A DNA stretch of 64,000 bases from an uncultured Clostridia bacterium. Lineage in GTDB: Bacteria; Bacillota; Clostridia; TANB77; CAG-508. The notes below the pieces were generated by a model, which saw only the letters and a list, made by a program, of their open reading frames with translations, was not told the origin of the DNA and searched no databases. The position numbers and the translations under genes were made by a program. The DNA lies in contig CAKOUO010000001.1 in assembly GCA_934120645.1 (NCBI GenBank), positions 248,001 to 312,000 of the forward strand. The letters are read 5' to 3'. Of this stretch, positions 45,177 to 55,434 are shown piece after piece. Numbering within the stretch: the stretch's first letter is position 1; the number at the start of each line of letters is the position of its first letter.

Positions 45177-46298
45177 TTATTCTCCTTTATAAAGAAGTTC
45201 TGTTTTACTTTGTACGTCATCCCAATTATATCTACCTAAAATATAATTTTGTACTTCGTCACTATCAAATAATGTTTTATCTTTTACTATTAATTCTTCT
45301 AGTTTATTCTTTAAATCTTCTATATTTCCCTTTTTAAAACTATATGCATATTTACCACTTACTTGTGTATTTTCCTCTATATCACTTATTAGGCAAGTTT
45401 TTCCATAGCTCATAGCCTCTAATAAAGATAGTGGCATTCCTTCAATATCACTAGGTAAACAATATAAATAGCAATTACTATATAATTCTTCTAATTCTTG
45501 TCCCTGAACAAATCCAGTCATAATAATTCTATCGTCATCTTTAGCTATTCTTTTTATTTTTTCTAAGTAATCATTTGTATGGCTAGCACCGCCAGCTATA
45601 ACCAACTTTTTATCTGTATTTATTTGTTTAAAAGCATCTATTAAATAATGTAAGCCTTTTTCTGGAACAATTCTAGCTAAAAATAATATATAATCATTTT
45701 TTTCTAAACCATACTTATCCTTTATTATTTTTGCATCTCTTATTTCTGGCTTATTTACTCCATTTGGTATAAAATTTGTATCTCTATTATATGTATCTTT
45801 AAAATATTTTTGTACTCCTTGTGAAAGTACTATTATTTCATCAGCATATTTTGCTGCTAACTTTTCTCCTAATTTTATATATTTAGTAGCAAAACCTCCC
45901 CATTTAGAACGCTGCCAATCTAATCCATGTATTGTTACTACAATTCTTTTCTTAAATAAATGAGGTATCCAAAGCATTGCACAAGATCCTTCTGCATGAT
46001 AGTGTAATACATCATATTTTCCAAATAAGGCTCTAATACTTGCAAAAAATGAATATATTAATGCATCTATTCCTTTTACATTAATTGTTGGAATTGTTAT
46101 TATTCTTACACCTTTATATTCTTTTAGTTTTTTATTCTGTTTATCAGCATTCTTGTCTTGAACATTTTTCCCTTTTCTATTATATACATCAACTTGGTGT
46201 CCCTTTTTTACAAACCTAGTAGAAAGTTCCTCAACAACAACTTCTACTCCACCTTCTCTTGACGGAACTCTTTTATGTCCTATCATTGCAATTTTCAT
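45177..46298 (-). CDS. GT4 family glycosyltransferase (rhamnosyltransferase-like)
   Basis: A 373-aa GT-B enzyme. The N-terminus (AMIGHKRVPSREGGVE, then KGHQVDVYNR) resembles the DUF1972/WsaF-type rhamnosyltransferases; the donor domain has LFLARIVPEKGLHYLI, LVIAGGASH and EGMPLSLLEAMSYG with the E-x7-E motif. It uses an activated nucleotide sugar to extend the lipid-linked repeat unit. Ribosome-binding site GGGAG. Confidence 0.92.
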   Translation of the reverse strand: MKIAMIGHKRVPSREGGVEVVVEELSTRFVKKGHQVDVYNRKGKNVQDKNADKQNKKLKEYKGVRIITIPTINVKGIDALIYSFFASIRALFGKYDVLHYHAEGSCAMLWIPHLFKKRIVVTIHGLDWQRSKWGGFATKYIKLGEKLAAKYADEIIVLSQGVQKYFKDTYNRDTNFIPNGVNKPEIRDAKIIKDKYGLEKNDYILFLARIVPEKGLHYLIDAFKQINTDKKLVIAGGASHTNDYLEKIKRIAKDDDRIIMTGFVQGQELEELYSNCYLYCLPSDIEGMPLSLLEAMSYGKTCLISDIEENTQVSGKYAYSFKKGNIEDLKNKLEELIVKDKTLFDSDEVQNYILGRYNWDDVQSKTELLYKGE

Positions 46299-46309
46299 AA
46301 ATATTCTCC

Positions 46310-47488
46310 CTATTTTTTATTATTTTTCATTTGATTTGCAATATCTTCATCAACAATTTGCTCTCCTGTTTTTCCTTTTAATGCTTCTTTTGACTTATCA
46401 GATAATCCATCATTTATAACACAATTCATATCACATGTTGAGCACTTGTCCAATTCTTCTTTTGTAACTTTTCCATCTCTATAATCTCTTACAATTTTAT
46501 TTTCAAACATTGAATATTTTTCTTTCTTGAAAAATCTTAAAAACTTATGTCTTATTACCCACCATGCTGGTTTCCAAATATATTTATGCATTGCAGGAGA
46601 TACAGATCCTATCATCCAACAGTTTCTATCACAATGTCTTACTCTATTACGAACTTCTCTTGCTTGTTCTGAATTCCATAATTCATCCCATGTTTGTTCA
46701 TTTAAATTTCCCATAACTTCTTTTTCTTTAGTACCATTACATGGCATTACATCTCCATATGGATCTATAAAAAATGTATCAAAAGCCATATCACATGGTA
46801 ATAATCTTTTTTGTCCAAATATATAATTAATTAGACCATGATTAAAATATGCTCTAAACCATTTTTTTGGAGAATTTGATTCTAATAATTTATTTATTAA
46901 TTTTTCAAATTCTTTTGCTACCATTAGTCTATCTTTTATTATATTTTTAGCTTCTACAAAATAGAAACTATTATGTAATGAGGCTGTTGCAAATTCCATA
47001 TTTAATTCATTTGAAAGGTCATATAGTGATACTAAATCTTTAGCATTTGCATCTTGAACAGTCATTCCAAAACCAACATCTGGATGTTTCATTTCAACTA
47101 ATTTTTTTAATGTTGAATATCCTCTATTAAATCCATCATCTAAACCTCTTATTTTATTGTTTGTTTCTTCTAATCCTTCTATTGAAATTCTAATACCCAC
47201 ATTTGGAAATTCTTCACAAAGTTTTATAATTCTATCTGTAAAGAATCCATTTGTTGATATTACTATTCTGTCTGATTTCTTATATAATTCCCTTACAATA
47301 TCTGCTAAATCTTCTCTTATAAAAGGTTCTCCCCCAGTTATATTTGTAAAATACATTTGTGGTAATTTTTTTATTGTTTCTATGCTTAATTCTTCATCTG
47401 GTTTTGAAGGGCATTTATATCTATTACACATAGTACATCTCGCATTACAACGATATGTAACAATAACTGTTCCATTTAATTTTCTCAT
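46310..47488 (-). CDS. Radical SAM/SPASM domain protein
   Basis: A 392-aa radical SAM enzyme. The cluster motif is CNARCTMC (14-21), followed by TNITGGEPFIRED. The C-terminal SPASM-like region has several Cys (ALLPCDMA-like LLPCDMAF, VMPCNGT, CDRNCW, CSTCDMNC) for extra iron-sulfur clusters. It is intact, unlike the second radical SAM gene 8 kb downstream. Such enzymes in polysaccharide loci are of unknown substrate. It has GGAGG upstream. Confidence 0.9.
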   Translation of the reverse strand: MRKLNGTVIVTYRCNARCTMCNRYKCPSKPDEELSIETIKKLPQMYFTNITGGEPFIREDLADIVRELYKKSDRIVISTNGFFTDRIIKLCEEFPNVGIRISIEGLEETNNKIRGLDDGFNRGYSTLKKLVEMKHPDVGFGMTVQDANAKDLVSLYDLSNELNMEFATASLHNSFYFVEAKNIIKDRLMVAKEFEKLINKLLESNSPKKWFRAYFNHGLINYIFGQKRLLPCDMAFDTFFIDPYGDVMPCNGTKEKEVMGNLNEQTWDELWNSEQAREVRNRVRHCDRNCWMIGSVSPAMHKYIWKPAWWVIRHKFLRFFKKEKYSMFENKIVRDYRDGKVTKEELDKCSTCDMNCVINDGLSDKSKEALKGKTGEQIVDEDIANQMKNNKK

Positions 47489-47491
47489 TTT

Positions 47492-48505
47492 TTAATTCCT
47501 CCCTCTTATTTCTTTTATTGTTTTTATTGGATAAAAGAAAAAATTTGTATATTTTATTTTTTTACTTATTAAAGAAATTATCACTGGCATATAAATACTT
47601 ACTATTAATCCCATTATAAAATGTATAGTATAATTATATATACCAATTTTTATTAAAATAATTCTCATTCCTGCAGCAAATATAGTATGTAATAAGTAAA
47701 TTTGAAAAGTATATTCTTTAAATGTATCTAGGACTGCTATTTTTTTTATATTTTTAAAAGCATTGATACATATATATATCCCTAGTATAGCAAAGAATAC
47801 TTTTATAATTTCATTCATATATGTAGATATATAATCTTTGAATCTATAAAATATTATAGAAAAAATTATATATATAAATATTAATATTGTTGTTTTTGTA
47901 CTATTTAAATTTTTGTCATCTACTATAATACTACCTAGATAAAAATAAATCGAATAGCTCATAATTGAGTCTACAAAATATATATTAGTTTTTATAAATA
48001 TTGATATTATTTTTAATATAACAAATATAATCATTATTTTTTTCTTATCATTTTTTAATAATTTTTCTAATATTGGTACTATTATAAAAATTGATAATAA
48101 TGCATATAAAAACCAATATGGAGCAATTGGGCTATTAAATATTTTTAATAAATCATCTATTCCTCTAGATGTATTAACACTTTTGGAAAATACCATATTT
48201 ATTAATATAAATAATAAATAAAATGTAAAATATGGTACTGCTAAATTTATAAATTTTTTTAATTCAAATTTTTTGTATTCTTTCCATGAAAATTCTTTTT
48301 TTGTTTTTAAGTACAAATATCCACTCATACACATAAATAAAGGCATATGAAATAAATATATAAACCAAATAATAAATGTTGTAATATTTGGGTGTAAATC
48401 TATTTTAGATATTTGAAGTGACTGCAATAAATGTCCTAATACAACTAAAAAACATGCAAATGCTTTTAAATAGTCGACCCACTCTATTCTTTTTATTTTC
48501 TCCAT
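47492..48505 (-). CDS. Acyltransferase 3 family membrane protein
   Basis: A 337-aa protein with about ten membrane helices of the acyltransferase 3 family that O-acetylates surface glycans. The N-terminal DYLKAFACFLVVLGHLLQ carries the conserved catalytic His, and LFHMPLFMCMSGYLY is the next family motif. It follows the sequence of one beta-helix acyltransferase gene, so the polymer may carry several acyl groups. Confidence 0.92.
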   Translation of the reverse strand: MEKIKRIEWVDYLKAFACFLVVLGHLLQSLQISKIDLHPNITTFIIWFIYLFHMPLFMCMSGYLYLKTKKEFSWKEYKKFELKKFINLAVPYFTFYLLFILINMVFSKSVNTSRGIDDLLKIFNSPIAPYWFLYALLSIFIIVPILEKLLKNDKKKIMIIFVILKIISIFIKTNIYFVDSIMSYSIYFYLGSIIVDDKNLNSTKTTILIFIYIIFSIIFYRFKDYISTYMNEIIKVFFAILGIYICINAFKNIKKIAVLDTFKEYTFQIYLLHTIFAAGMRIILIKIGIYNYTIHFIMGLIVSIYMPVIISLISKKIKYTNFFFYPIKTIKEIRGRN

Positions 48506-48515
48506 TGTTGCTCCT

Positions 48516-49217
48516 TTATTCTTTTCTCATTTTTATTACTTTTGCTGGTACTCCACCAACAATTGAATAATCTGGTATGTCTTTATTAACTACAGCACCT
48601 GCTGCCACAATAACATGATTTCCTATATTAACACCATCTAATATTACAGCTTTAGAACCTATCCAACAATCTTCACCTATTGTTATTCCCTTTCTTGTAG
48701 CACCTTGTAGTCTTATTGGCTTTTCTAGGTCTGAAAAATTATGATTTTCTGCATGTATGCTTACTCCTGGTCCAAATATAGTATTACTTCCTATTTTTAC
48801 ATTTCCTCTAACTGCAATGAATGCATTTGCTGCAATTCCTACATTTTCTCCAATTTCAAGTGTTTCTCCTAATTCTCTTAAAACTCCAGTGCATTCAATT
48901 ATAGAATTTCTACCAATGGAAAAATTATTTCCAATTTTAACTCCTCCTTTTGATAAAGCATCTATTTTAGTATAATCTTCTATTGTTGCACTACCTAAAA
49001 ATTCAATTTTTTTCTTACATCTGATATCACATTTTTTACCTATAAACAATGTTCCTTTTGCTTTTTTAAAAAATGGTTTATTCACTAATCCTCTTATTAT
49101 CATTGTTATTTTTTTTAAAACTAATCCAAATATTACAGAAAAAGTTATATTGGAATCAATTTTGTAGTCTTCCTTTTTTATTTTGCTAATTGCTTTATTT
49201 AATAACTTATTAAACAT
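48516..49217 (-). CDS. Left-handed beta-helix (hexapeptide) acyltransferase
   Basis: A 233-aa hexapeptide acyltransferase, longer than the one at 44.6 kb because of an N-terminal helical part (1-60). Repeats run from about 65 to 215 ([21 protein letters not shown] with the catalytic His, [28 protein letters not shown]). Presumed O-acetylation of the repeat unit. Its start overlaps the end of the GT4 gene by 8 bases. Confidence 0.9.
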   Translation of the reverse strand: MFNKLLNKAISKIKKEDYKIDSNITFSVIFGLVLKKITMIIRGLVNKPFFKKAKGTLFIGKKCDIRCKKKIEFLGSATIEDYTKIDALSKGGVKIGNNFSIGRNSIIECTGVLRELGETLEIGENVGIAANAFIAVRGNVKIGSNTIFGPGVSIHAENHNFSDLEKPIRLQGATRKGITIGEDCWIGSKAVILDGVNIGNHVIVAAGAVVNKDIPDYSIVGGVPAKVIKMRKE

Positions 49218-50430
49218 ATTTTTTCTCCTTTATTAAAGAATTGTATATTTCTATTATTTTATTATAATAAATTTCTTCACTATAATTCTGTTCAAATAAT
49301 TCTCTTGATTTTTTACTTTGTATGTCTACTAATTGTTTATCCTCAAATAACTTTTTCATACATTTTTCTAGTTCATCAATATCATCATATTTATATAAAA
49401 ATCCATTTTTATTGTTTTCTATTAATTCTGGTATTCCGCCTATCTTACTTCCTATTATTGGTTTTCCTATTTCCATTGTTTCTAGTATTGAATATGGGCA
49501 ATTTTCATACCATATTGATGGTACTACTATAAATTTAGATTTTTTTATATAATTTCTTATTTGTTCTTGGTTTAAATATCCTAATAACTGTATTTTATCT
49601 TGTAGTTTATTTTCTTCTATATATTTATTTATATTTTTTCTTTCAGGGCCATCTCCTGCAATCAATAACTTTCCATTTTCTATATTCTTTATTGCTTTTA
49701 TCAAATTTAATATTCCTTTTTCTTCTGATAGTCTTCCAAAGAAAAAAGCATAACCATCATCTTCATTTTTTTCTATTCTTTCTTTTGATATAACAAAATT
49801 ATGTATAGTTCCTATTTCATTATACTCTAATTTTCCTTTTATAAGTTGTTTTTTTATAAATTCACTAGGTGTTATAATATAATCTATTTTTTTATAAATT
49901 TTATTTTTTCTGTAATAATTAGATTCTATTACACCCAAAAGACTTTTTAATTTAGAATCTTTAATGCATGATTTTTTTATACAGCATCTATATCCTTTTT
50001 CTATGCAATCTTCACAAATTTTTCCTTTATATAGCATTGCACTTGCAGGACATATTGCTTGCATATCATGAGCTGTGAATACTATTGGAATGTTTCTTTT
50101 TTTTATAGGATTTATAATAGATGCAGATAATTGCCTTTGAAAATTATTTAAATGTACTATATCTGGCTTAAAATCATTCAATGCTTCTTCCATTTTTTTC
50201 TCATTTGCTCTTGAATAGATTACATCAATTGCTTTTAATTTACTTCCATTATTTAAATCAATTGCTTCTACAAAGTATTCTTTGCAATCTGTTTTTATAT
50301 TTTTTTCGTCTTTCATAGAAAAAAAGGCGATTTCGTGACCTTTTTCTTTCAAAAGTTTAGCTAACTCAAAATAATATTTTTCACTTCCGCCTTTTAAATA
50401 ATGGTATTTATTTACCATAAGTATCTTCAT
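49210..50430 (-). CDS. GT4 family glycosyltransferase
   Basis: A 406-aa GT-B enzyme (start [20 protein letters not shown], typical of GT4). A four-to-six Cys patch ([23 protein letters not shown]) lies near residues 125-155, as in a subgroup of these enzymes that may bind a metal. The donor domain has [23 protein letters not shown] and E-x7-E in [16 protein letters not shown]. It lies directly after the initiating transferase gene, so it probably adds the second sugar. Confidence 0.92.
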   Translation of the reverse strand: MKILMVNKYHYLKGGSEKYYFELAKLLKEKGHEIAFFSMKDEKNIKTDCKEYFVEAIDLNNGSKLKAIDVIYSRANEKKMEEALNDFKPDIVHLNNFQRQLSASIINPIKKRNIPIVFTAHDMQAICPASAMLYKGKICEDCIEKGYRCCIKKSCIKDSKLKSLLGVIESNYYRKNKIYKKIDYIITPSEFIKKQLIKGKLEYNEIGTIHNFVISKERIEKNEDDGYAFFFGRLSEEKGILNLIKAIKNIENGKLLIAGDGPERKNINKYIEENKLQDKIQLLGYLNQEQIRNYIKKSKFIVVPSIWYENCPYSILETMEIGKPIIGSKIGGIPELIENNKNGFLYKYDDIDELEKCMKKLFEDKQLVDIQSKKSRELFEQNYSEEIYYNKIIEIYNSLIKEKKYV

Positions 50431-50433
50431 TTA

Positions 50434-51117
50434 TTACATTGCTCCCTCTTTTACGAATATTTTCAAAAAAGTTTTTATTAGAAATTTTGTATCTTTCCAC
50501 AAAGTTCTATCACTTATATAATCCATATCCATTTTCATTCTTGTTTTAAAGTCTGTTGCACTTCTACCATTAACTTGCCAATATCCAGTAAGTCCAGGTT
50601 TAACTGAAGTAATTACTTTATAATTGTCCCCCATATCTTTTATTTCTCTATGTAAATATGGACGTGGTCCAACAAGACTCATATCTCCCTTTAATACATT
50701 TATAAATTGTGGAAATTCATCAATACTTGTTTTTCTTAAAAATTCTCCTAATTTAGTTATTCTAGGATCATGTCTTAATTTTTTGTACTTTTGATATTCT
50801 AGTCTTGCTTCTTCGTTTTGTTCTAGATATTCCTCAAGTTTTTCATCTGCATTCATTACCATTGATCTATATTTATAAAACCTAAATTCTTTACCATTTT
50901 TTCCAACTCTTAATTGTTCATAAAATATTGGTCCGTCATTTTCTTTGTTTATTACTCTTGCTATATATATACATAAAGTCATAGGGATTAGGAGAATTAC
51001 ACCAACTAATCCCCCTATTATATCAATAACTCTTTTTAAAAATTTATATACCATTAATTTTCCATTCACTTTTTCATTTATTTTTTGTTGTATTGTAATT
51101 GTTTTGTCGGAAATCAT
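50434..51117 (-). CDS. Undecaprenyl-phosphate sugar-1-phosphate transferase (initiating transferase)
   Basis: A 227-aa bacterial sugar transferase (WbaP/EpsL type, short monotopic form) that loads the first sugar phosphate on undecaprenyl phosphate. Signatures: KRVIDIIGGLVGVILL (membrane re-entrant helix), DGPIFYEQLRVGKNGKEF, FRFYKYRSM, KTSIDEFPQFINVLKGDMS and LVGPRPYLHRE. The ATG at 51117 has GGAGGG upstream; an in-frame start 27 bases earlier has none. It is the first catalytic step of the locus. Confidence 0.95.
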   Translation of the reverse strand: MISDKTITIQQKINEKVNGKLMVYKFLKRVIDIIGGLVGVILLIPMTLCIYIARVINKENDGPIFYEQLRVGKNGKEFRFYKYRSMVMNADEKLEEYLEQNEEARLEYQKYKKLRHDPRITKLGEFLRKTSIDEFPQFINVLKGDMSLVGPRPYLHREIKDMGDNYKVITSVKPGLTGYWQVNGRSATDFKTRMKMDMDYISDRTLWKDTKFLIKTFLKIFVKEGAM

Positions 51118-51196
51118 TTCGTTCCCTCCAATATTCACATTCATTTTATATCCCCCTTATTGAATGTTTTACTTTTAATACACAAAACTAAATTTT

Positions 51197-52354
51197 TTAT
51201 CTATATCCTGTTTTCTTTATTATGCTATCACTTACATTTTTTACTGTTTCTGAAGGAGTATAGTCAGATTCTCCAAATGCTTCTTGATGTAATTTCTTAA
51301 CATTTTCTTCTAGTGTTACTGGTACTCCATACCATCTATCTAATGTAATTCCTTTTGTTTCATATGGCCATCCTATGCTTTCTCCTACATTATATTTTGC
51401 CATACTTGGTACCATAGATATCAAATCTCCTGTTGATAAGTTTGTATATACTGCTGGTAATATTTTATCTGCAAATTTATTTATTTCTCCAACACTCTTT
51501 GTTTTTAATTTTGTAAGCATTGCTTCCATAACTGTTCTCATTCTTTCTGTTCTTTTGTAGTCTCCTCCTGCTGTATATCTAATTCTTGAATAAGATACAG
51601 CTTGAACTCCATCTAAATTATATGTTCCTGCTTGTGTTATATGGCTTGATGTTTTTCCTGTAACTTTTGATGTTTCATCTATATATCCGTTTATGTATTT
51701 TGTTTCTTCTGATGTTATGCTTAATGTTATTCCTCCTAGTTGATCTACTGCTTCTGCTACTGAATCGAAATTAACTGTTACAAATTCTTTTATATTTAAG
51801 TCTAAGTTTTTATTAAGTGTGCTTATTGCAAGTGGTGCTTCTCCATAAGAATAAGCATGTGTTATTTTATCTAATCCATGTCCATCTATATTTACATATG
51901 TATCTCTATATACTGATATTAATTTTATTTCTCCTGTAGAGTTGTTTATACTTGCTATTATAATACAATCGCTTCTATTTCCTACTCCATAGTCATCAGA
52001 TCTACTATCTACCCCAAATATTGCTATATTTCTATATCCAGATAGACTTTTATTTGCTGTTTCTGATATTCCTAAATCTGATTCGTCTATTTTTACTTGT
52101 TGCATTTTTCCTAGTTTATTACTTACATACCAGAATATTGTCCCTAATAATATTGCTAGTATTATTACTAGTGCTAGTACTACTTTTCCAAATGTTTTTA
52201 ATTTTTTATGTTTTGTTTGTTTTTTTCCCATTTTTCTTTTTTGTACCTCCGGATTTCCTAAATTATCATCTTTTCTAAATGCTTTTGGTATTTCTTCGTT
52301 ATCAAATGATGTGTATTTGTTATCATCATAATTTTTACTATGTTTTCCTTGCAT
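51197..52354 (-). CDS. LytR-CpsA-Psr (LCP) family ligase
   Basis: A 385-aa membrane protein that transfers lipid-linked glycopolymers to peptidoglycan. A basic cytoplasmic N-terminus and one membrane helix (about 55-75) precede the LCP domain (about 105-265) with FGVDSRSDDYG, RSDCIIIASIN, SVYRDTYV and DSVAEAVDQLGGI; conserved Asp and Arg residues are in place. It is the first gene of the long operon and has GAGG upstream. Confidence 0.94.
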   Translation of the reverse strand: MQGKHSKNYDDNKYTSFDNEEIPKAFRKDDNLGNPEVQKRKMGKKQTKHKKLKTFGKVVLALVIILAILLGTIFWYVSNKLGKMQQVKIDESDLGISETANKSLSGYRNIAIFGVDSRSDDYGVGNRSDCIIIASINNSTGEIKLISVYRDTYVNIDGHGLDKITHAYSYGEAPLAISTLNKNLDLNIKEFVTVNFDSVAEAVDQLGGITLSITSEETKYINGYIDETSKVTGKTSSHITQAGTYNLDGVQAVSYSRIRYTAGGDYKRTERMRTVMEAMLTKLKTKSVGEINKFADKILPAVYTNLSTGDLISMVPSMAKYNVGESIGWPYETKGITLDRWYGVPVTLEENVKKLHQEAFGESDYTPSETVKNVSDSIIKKTGYR

Positions 52355-52413
52355 TTTAACCTCTTTTCCATTGTTTAAAATTGTTACAATTTTTAAAATT
52401 CTATATCTCTTTT

Positions 52414-52443
52414 ATTTTAATATTTCTAGTTATAAAATGTCAA
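52414..52443 (-). promoter_or_regulatory. Promoter of the polysaccharide operon, TTGACA-18-TAAAAT
   Basis: Minus-strand TTGACA (52443-52438), 18 bases, TAAAAT (52419-52414), 60 bases before the LCP gene. It is the only good promoter seen for the long run of genes down to 34.3 kb. Confidence 0.65.
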
Positions 52444-52477
52444 CTATATGTTGTCTTTTTTTGTTGTTTTTTATCAT

Positions 52478-52810
52478 TTAACTTGATGCCCATCTTAGCA
52501 TTTTTATGTCATTATATTTTTTTAGTACTTGTTTATATTTCTCATATTCTTCATCCCATAATTCTTCTGGTACTTTGTCAAATGCTGTAAATATTCTTTC
52601 TGCTTCTGATAAGTATATTACTTGTTCTTGTGATGACATTGATTGATATTGTTTTGCAAATCTGTATAATTTATCTAGCATTTGATTTGCTTCTATAAAA
52701 TCCCAAAAATCTTTAACTTTTATACCCATTAATCTTATTTGCATTATTGCATATAAAATTAATGCAAATATTATGAATACTAATATGTATATTACTGCTA
52801 ATAATCCCAT
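52478..52810 (-). CDS. Small membrane-anchored protein of unknown function
   Basis: A 110-aa protein with one N-terminal membrane helix (about 3-24) and a helical, acidic cytoplasmic region (EEQVIYLSEAERIFTAFDKVPEELWDEEYEKY split here by family-free sequence). No known domain is recognised. The ATG at 52810 has AAGGTGG upstream; an in-frame start 39 bases earlier overlaps it. It sits between gmk and the polysaccharide promoter, so it may be expressed alone. Confidence 0.7.
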   Translation of the reverse strand: MGLLAVIYILVFIIFALILYAIMQIRLMGIKVKDFWDFIEANQMLDKLYRFAKQYQSMSSQEQVIYLSEAERIFTAFDKVPEELWDEEYEKYKQVLKKYNDIKMLRWASS

Positions 52811-52902
52811 TTTTATACCACCTTTGGCTTTTTCGACTGTATATTTCAATTATACCATATACGACATATTTTTGCAAATATTTCGCTTATTTTATCTATA
52901 AA

Positions 52903-52939
52903 AAATACTTACTAACACCTTAGATATTAGTAAGTATTT
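52903..52939 (-). terminator. Terminator after gmk
   Basis: AAATACTTACTAA (52903-52915) pairs perfectly with TTAGTAAGTATTT (52927-52939), just after the gmk stop, with T-rich flanks on both strands. Confidence 0.8.
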
Positions 52940-52941
52940 TT

Positions 52942-53511
52942 TTAGTTATTTTCTAATCTTTTTTCGTTTTTTATTATAGTCATTATTATTTGAACTGTCT
53001 TTTCTAAATCATCGTTTTTTATTACATAATCATATAATCCAATTTTTGATTCTTCGTATTCCAATCTTCCAAGTCTTATTTGCATTTCTTCTTCTGTTAA
53101 GTTATCTCCTCTTTGTTCTAGTCTTCTTCTTAATTCTTCTTTATCTACTTTTAAAAATATTGGAACTATTTTTACATCATTTTTTAATAACTTTAATAAA
53201 TTTTCTGTTCCGTTTACTTCAATATCTTTTACTATTATTTTTCCACTTTGTATTTTTTCGTTCATTAGTTTTCTTGATGTTCCATAATAATTGTTATGGT
53301 GCTCATCATATTCATAGAATTCATTGTTTTTTATTTTTTCTTCAAATTGTTCTTTGGTTATAAAATGATATTGAATTCCTTCGCTTTCTCCTTCTCTTGG
53401 GCTTCTAGAGGTAAAAGATGGAAGTGATATAACCTCTTCCATTCTCTTTATTATTTCTTTTTTTATTGTGTCTTTTCCTGCTCCTGAAACGCCTGATAAT
53501 ATAATTAGCAT
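52942..53511 (-). CDS. gmk: Guanylate kinase
   Basis: Phosphorylates GMP to GDP (189 aa). Walker A is SGVSGAGKDT near the N-terminus, where Asp replaces the more usual Ser or Thr after GK; the GMP-binding segment SFTSRSPREGE and IQYHFITKEQFE follow. Placed directly after rpoZ, as in many Firmicutes. Confidence 0.95.
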   Translation of the reverse strand: MLIILSGVSGAGKDTIKKEIIKRMEEVISLPSFTSRSPREGESEGIQYHFITKEQFEEKIKNNEFYEYDEHHNNYYGTSRKLMNEKIQSGKIIVKDIEVNGTENLLKLLKNDVKIVPIFLKVDKEELRRRLEQRGDNLTEEEMQIRLGRLEYEESKIGLYDYVIKNDDLEKTVQIIMTIIKNEKRLENN

Positions 53512-53515
53512 TTAA

Positions 53516-53752
53516 TTATTCATTCCCTTCTTTGTTTTCTTCCTCATTTTCTTCATTTTCTTCTCTAACAATATTTACTTTTCCCTCATATATTTCGTTA
53601 GCTGCTAATGTAACAGGTGATTCTTCTTTTACTTTTGTTAGTGGTTTATCACCAGCTGCTATTTGTCTTGCTCTTTTTGATGTTGCTATTACTAGCTCAT
53701 ATCTATTCTTTGCTTTTGTTAATAATTCTGTAACACTTGGTTTTACTATCAT
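53516..53752 (-). CDS. rpoZ: RNA polymerase omega subunit
   Basis: A 78-aa omega subunit, which helps assemble RNA polymerase by holding beta'. The conserved region RYELVIATSKRARQI and KPLTKV is present; the C-terminal tail is very Glu/Asn-rich. AGGAGG is upstream. It lies between remA and gmk. Confidence 0.94.
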   Translation of the reverse strand: MIVKPSVTELLTKAKNRYELVIATSKRARQIAAGDKPLTKVKEESPVTLAANEIYEGKVNIVREENEENEEENKEGNE

Positions 53753-53779
53753 TTTTATATTCCTCCTAAATATTTTTAT

Positions 53780-54052
53780 TTATTCTTCATCTTGTGAAGA
53801 AATAACTGTTGATGTTATGTCTTTATCTAGTCTTCCAGATACTGTTTCTGGTTGTACTGCAGACAAAATTATATGTCCTGAGTCCATGATTAATACTGCT
53901 CTTGTTCTTCTTCCACATGTAGCATCTACTGCTGTTTTATTATCTTTAGCTTCTTGTACCATTCTTTTTATTGGTGCTGATTCTGGGCTTACTATTGCTA
54001 TTATCCTTTCAGCAGAAACAATATTTCCAAATCCTATATTTACTAATTGCAT
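53780..54052 (-). CDS. remA: RemA-type regulator (DUF370)
   Basis: A 90-aa member of the RemA family, a DNA-binding activator of matrix genes in Bacillus. It starts [20 protein letters not shown], the family's nearly invariant N-terminus, and has [32 protein letters not shown] spread over residues 40-71. The ATG at 54052 is the true start; longer frames run into yicC. Given the large polysaccharide locus nearby, regulation of it is possible but not shown. Confidence 0.95.
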   Translation of the reverse strand: MQLVNIGFGNIVSAERIIAIVSPESAPIKRMVQEAKDNKTAVDATCGRRTRAVLIMDSGHIILSAVQPETVSGRLDKDITSTVISSQDEE

Positions 54053-54066
54053 AAAATCATTCCTTT

Positions 54067-54948
54067 CTATTCTATATTTTGTATTTGTTCTCTTATGTCT
54101 TCTAATTCTGTTTTTATATCTACAACTCCATTTGTTATGTCTAAGCAATTTGCTTTAGAGCCTATTGTGTTTGTTTCTCTGTTCATTTCTTGAATAATAA
54201 AATCTAATTTTTTTCCTATTGATTCATTATCTTGTGAATTAATTAAATTTCTAAGTTGGAAAATATGACTTTTTAATCTTGTTATTTCTTCTTCTATTGA
54301 ACTTTTGTCTGCATATATTACAACTTCTTGTGCTAGTCTGTTTTTATCTACTTCTTGTGTTTTTAGTATTTCTTTTATTCTCTTTTCTAATTTTACTACA
54401 TATTCTTCAATAAGTCCAGTAGATTTTTTAGATATTTCTTCAACTTTGTTTTCTATGTTATCTATTCTCTTTAAAATATCTTGTGATATTTTTTGACCTT
54501 CTATTTGTTTCATGTTTAAAATTTTTTGTGTTGCTTCTTGTGTTGCTTGTAATAGTTCTTGTTTTATTTTTTCGTCTTCTTCGTCTACTTGTATTGACAA
54601 TACATCCGGAAATTTAGCAATTTCTATAACTTCTATATTTTTTGATATTTTTTCTTCTTCTGCTAATTCTTTTAATTGTTTAATATATACTTTTGCTAAT
54701 TCTTTGTTTATTTTTATATTTCTACCCTCTTGACTGTCATTCTCAAATGTTATAAATACATCTATTTTTCCTCTTTTAATTTTAGATGATATTTGTTTTT
54801 TTATATCTTCTTCTAAATAACTTAGTGTTCTTGGCAATTTTATTGTTATATCTAAATATCTGTGATTTACACTTTTTATTTCTACTTGATATTCTCTATT
54901 TTCAACACTTAATGTTCCTTTTCCATATCCAGTCATACTTCTAATCAT
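54067..54948 (-). CDS. yicC: YicC family endoribonuclease
   Basis: A 293-aa protein of the YicC family, now known as an endoribonuclease that acts on small RNAs in E. coli. The conserved start [20 protein letters not shown] and the C-terminal [18 protein letters not shown] are all present. It overlaps the preceding gene by 8 bases and lies upstream of remA-rpoZ-gmk in the common Firmicutes order. Confidence 0.94.
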   Translation of the reverse strand: MIRSMTGYGKGTLSVENREYQVEIKSVNHRYLDITIKLPRTLSYLEEDIKKQISSKIKRGKIDVFITFENDSQEGRNIKINKELAKVYIKQLKELAEEEKISKNIEVIEIAKFPDVLSIQVDEEDEKIKQELLQATQEATQKILNMKQIEGQKISQDILKRIDNIENKVEEISKKSTGLIEEYVVKLEKRIKEILKTQEVDKNRLAQEVVIYADKSSIEEEITRLKSHIFQLRNLINSQDNESIGKKLDFIIQEMNRETNTIGSKANCLDITNGVVDIKTELEDIREQIQNIE

Positions 54949-55426
54949 TTTCTTTTACCTCTTTTTTTCTTTTTTTTGCTTCTTTTTTTATTGGCTCTTC
55001 TTTTTTTACTATTTCTTCTATATCACTAAGACTTTTTGCTATATCGTTTCTTCCTTTTGTGTAAATTATAATTGATTTTAATATAAAATATATTGCAAAT
55101 ATGTAAGATGCTGATAATGAATATGATTTAAAGTTAAAATGAAATCTATTTGTTATATATTCTATTGTTAATGTAAATCCTGATAGTATTAATATTTCAA
55201 TTCCTTCTATTATTGTTTTATTGTCATCTTTTTTATATGCTTTTTCGAATAAATATATTGCTATTAATAAAAATATCATAGTACATACTTGTACTGCTCT
55301 TTTGAAAATTTCATCATTTATTTTTTCGTATACTAGATTAACTATTAAAAAATAGAAAATTACTAATATTGCTTTTAATATATTTAAATAAATGTTTTTT
55401 AAAACTTTTTCATCTACTTCTTTCAT
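54941..55426 (-). CDS. Membrane protein of unknown function (four helices)
   Basis: A 161-aa protein with about four membrane helices and a Lys/Glu-rich cytoplasmic C-terminus (KKEEPIKKEAKKRKK). I recognise no family. It has a perfect AGGAGG and lies between rsmE and yicC, coupled to both by short spacing or overlap. Confidence 0.75.
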   Translation of the reverse strand: MKEVDEKVLKNIYLNILKAILVIFYFLIVNLVYEKINDEIFKRAVQVCTMIFLLIAIYLFEKAYKKDDNKTIIEGIEILILSGFTLTIEYITNRFHFNFKSYSLSASYIFAIYFILKSIIIYTKGRNDIAKSLSDIEEIVKKEEPIKKEAKKRKKEVKEND

Positions 55427-55434
55427 TTTTCCTC

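Noticed and set aside
54053..54148. N-terminal extension of 32 codons for the RemA gene
   Set aside because: It lies inside yicC, encodes a basic unrelated segment, and the family starts at [10 protein letters not shown] with a ribosome-binding site in front.
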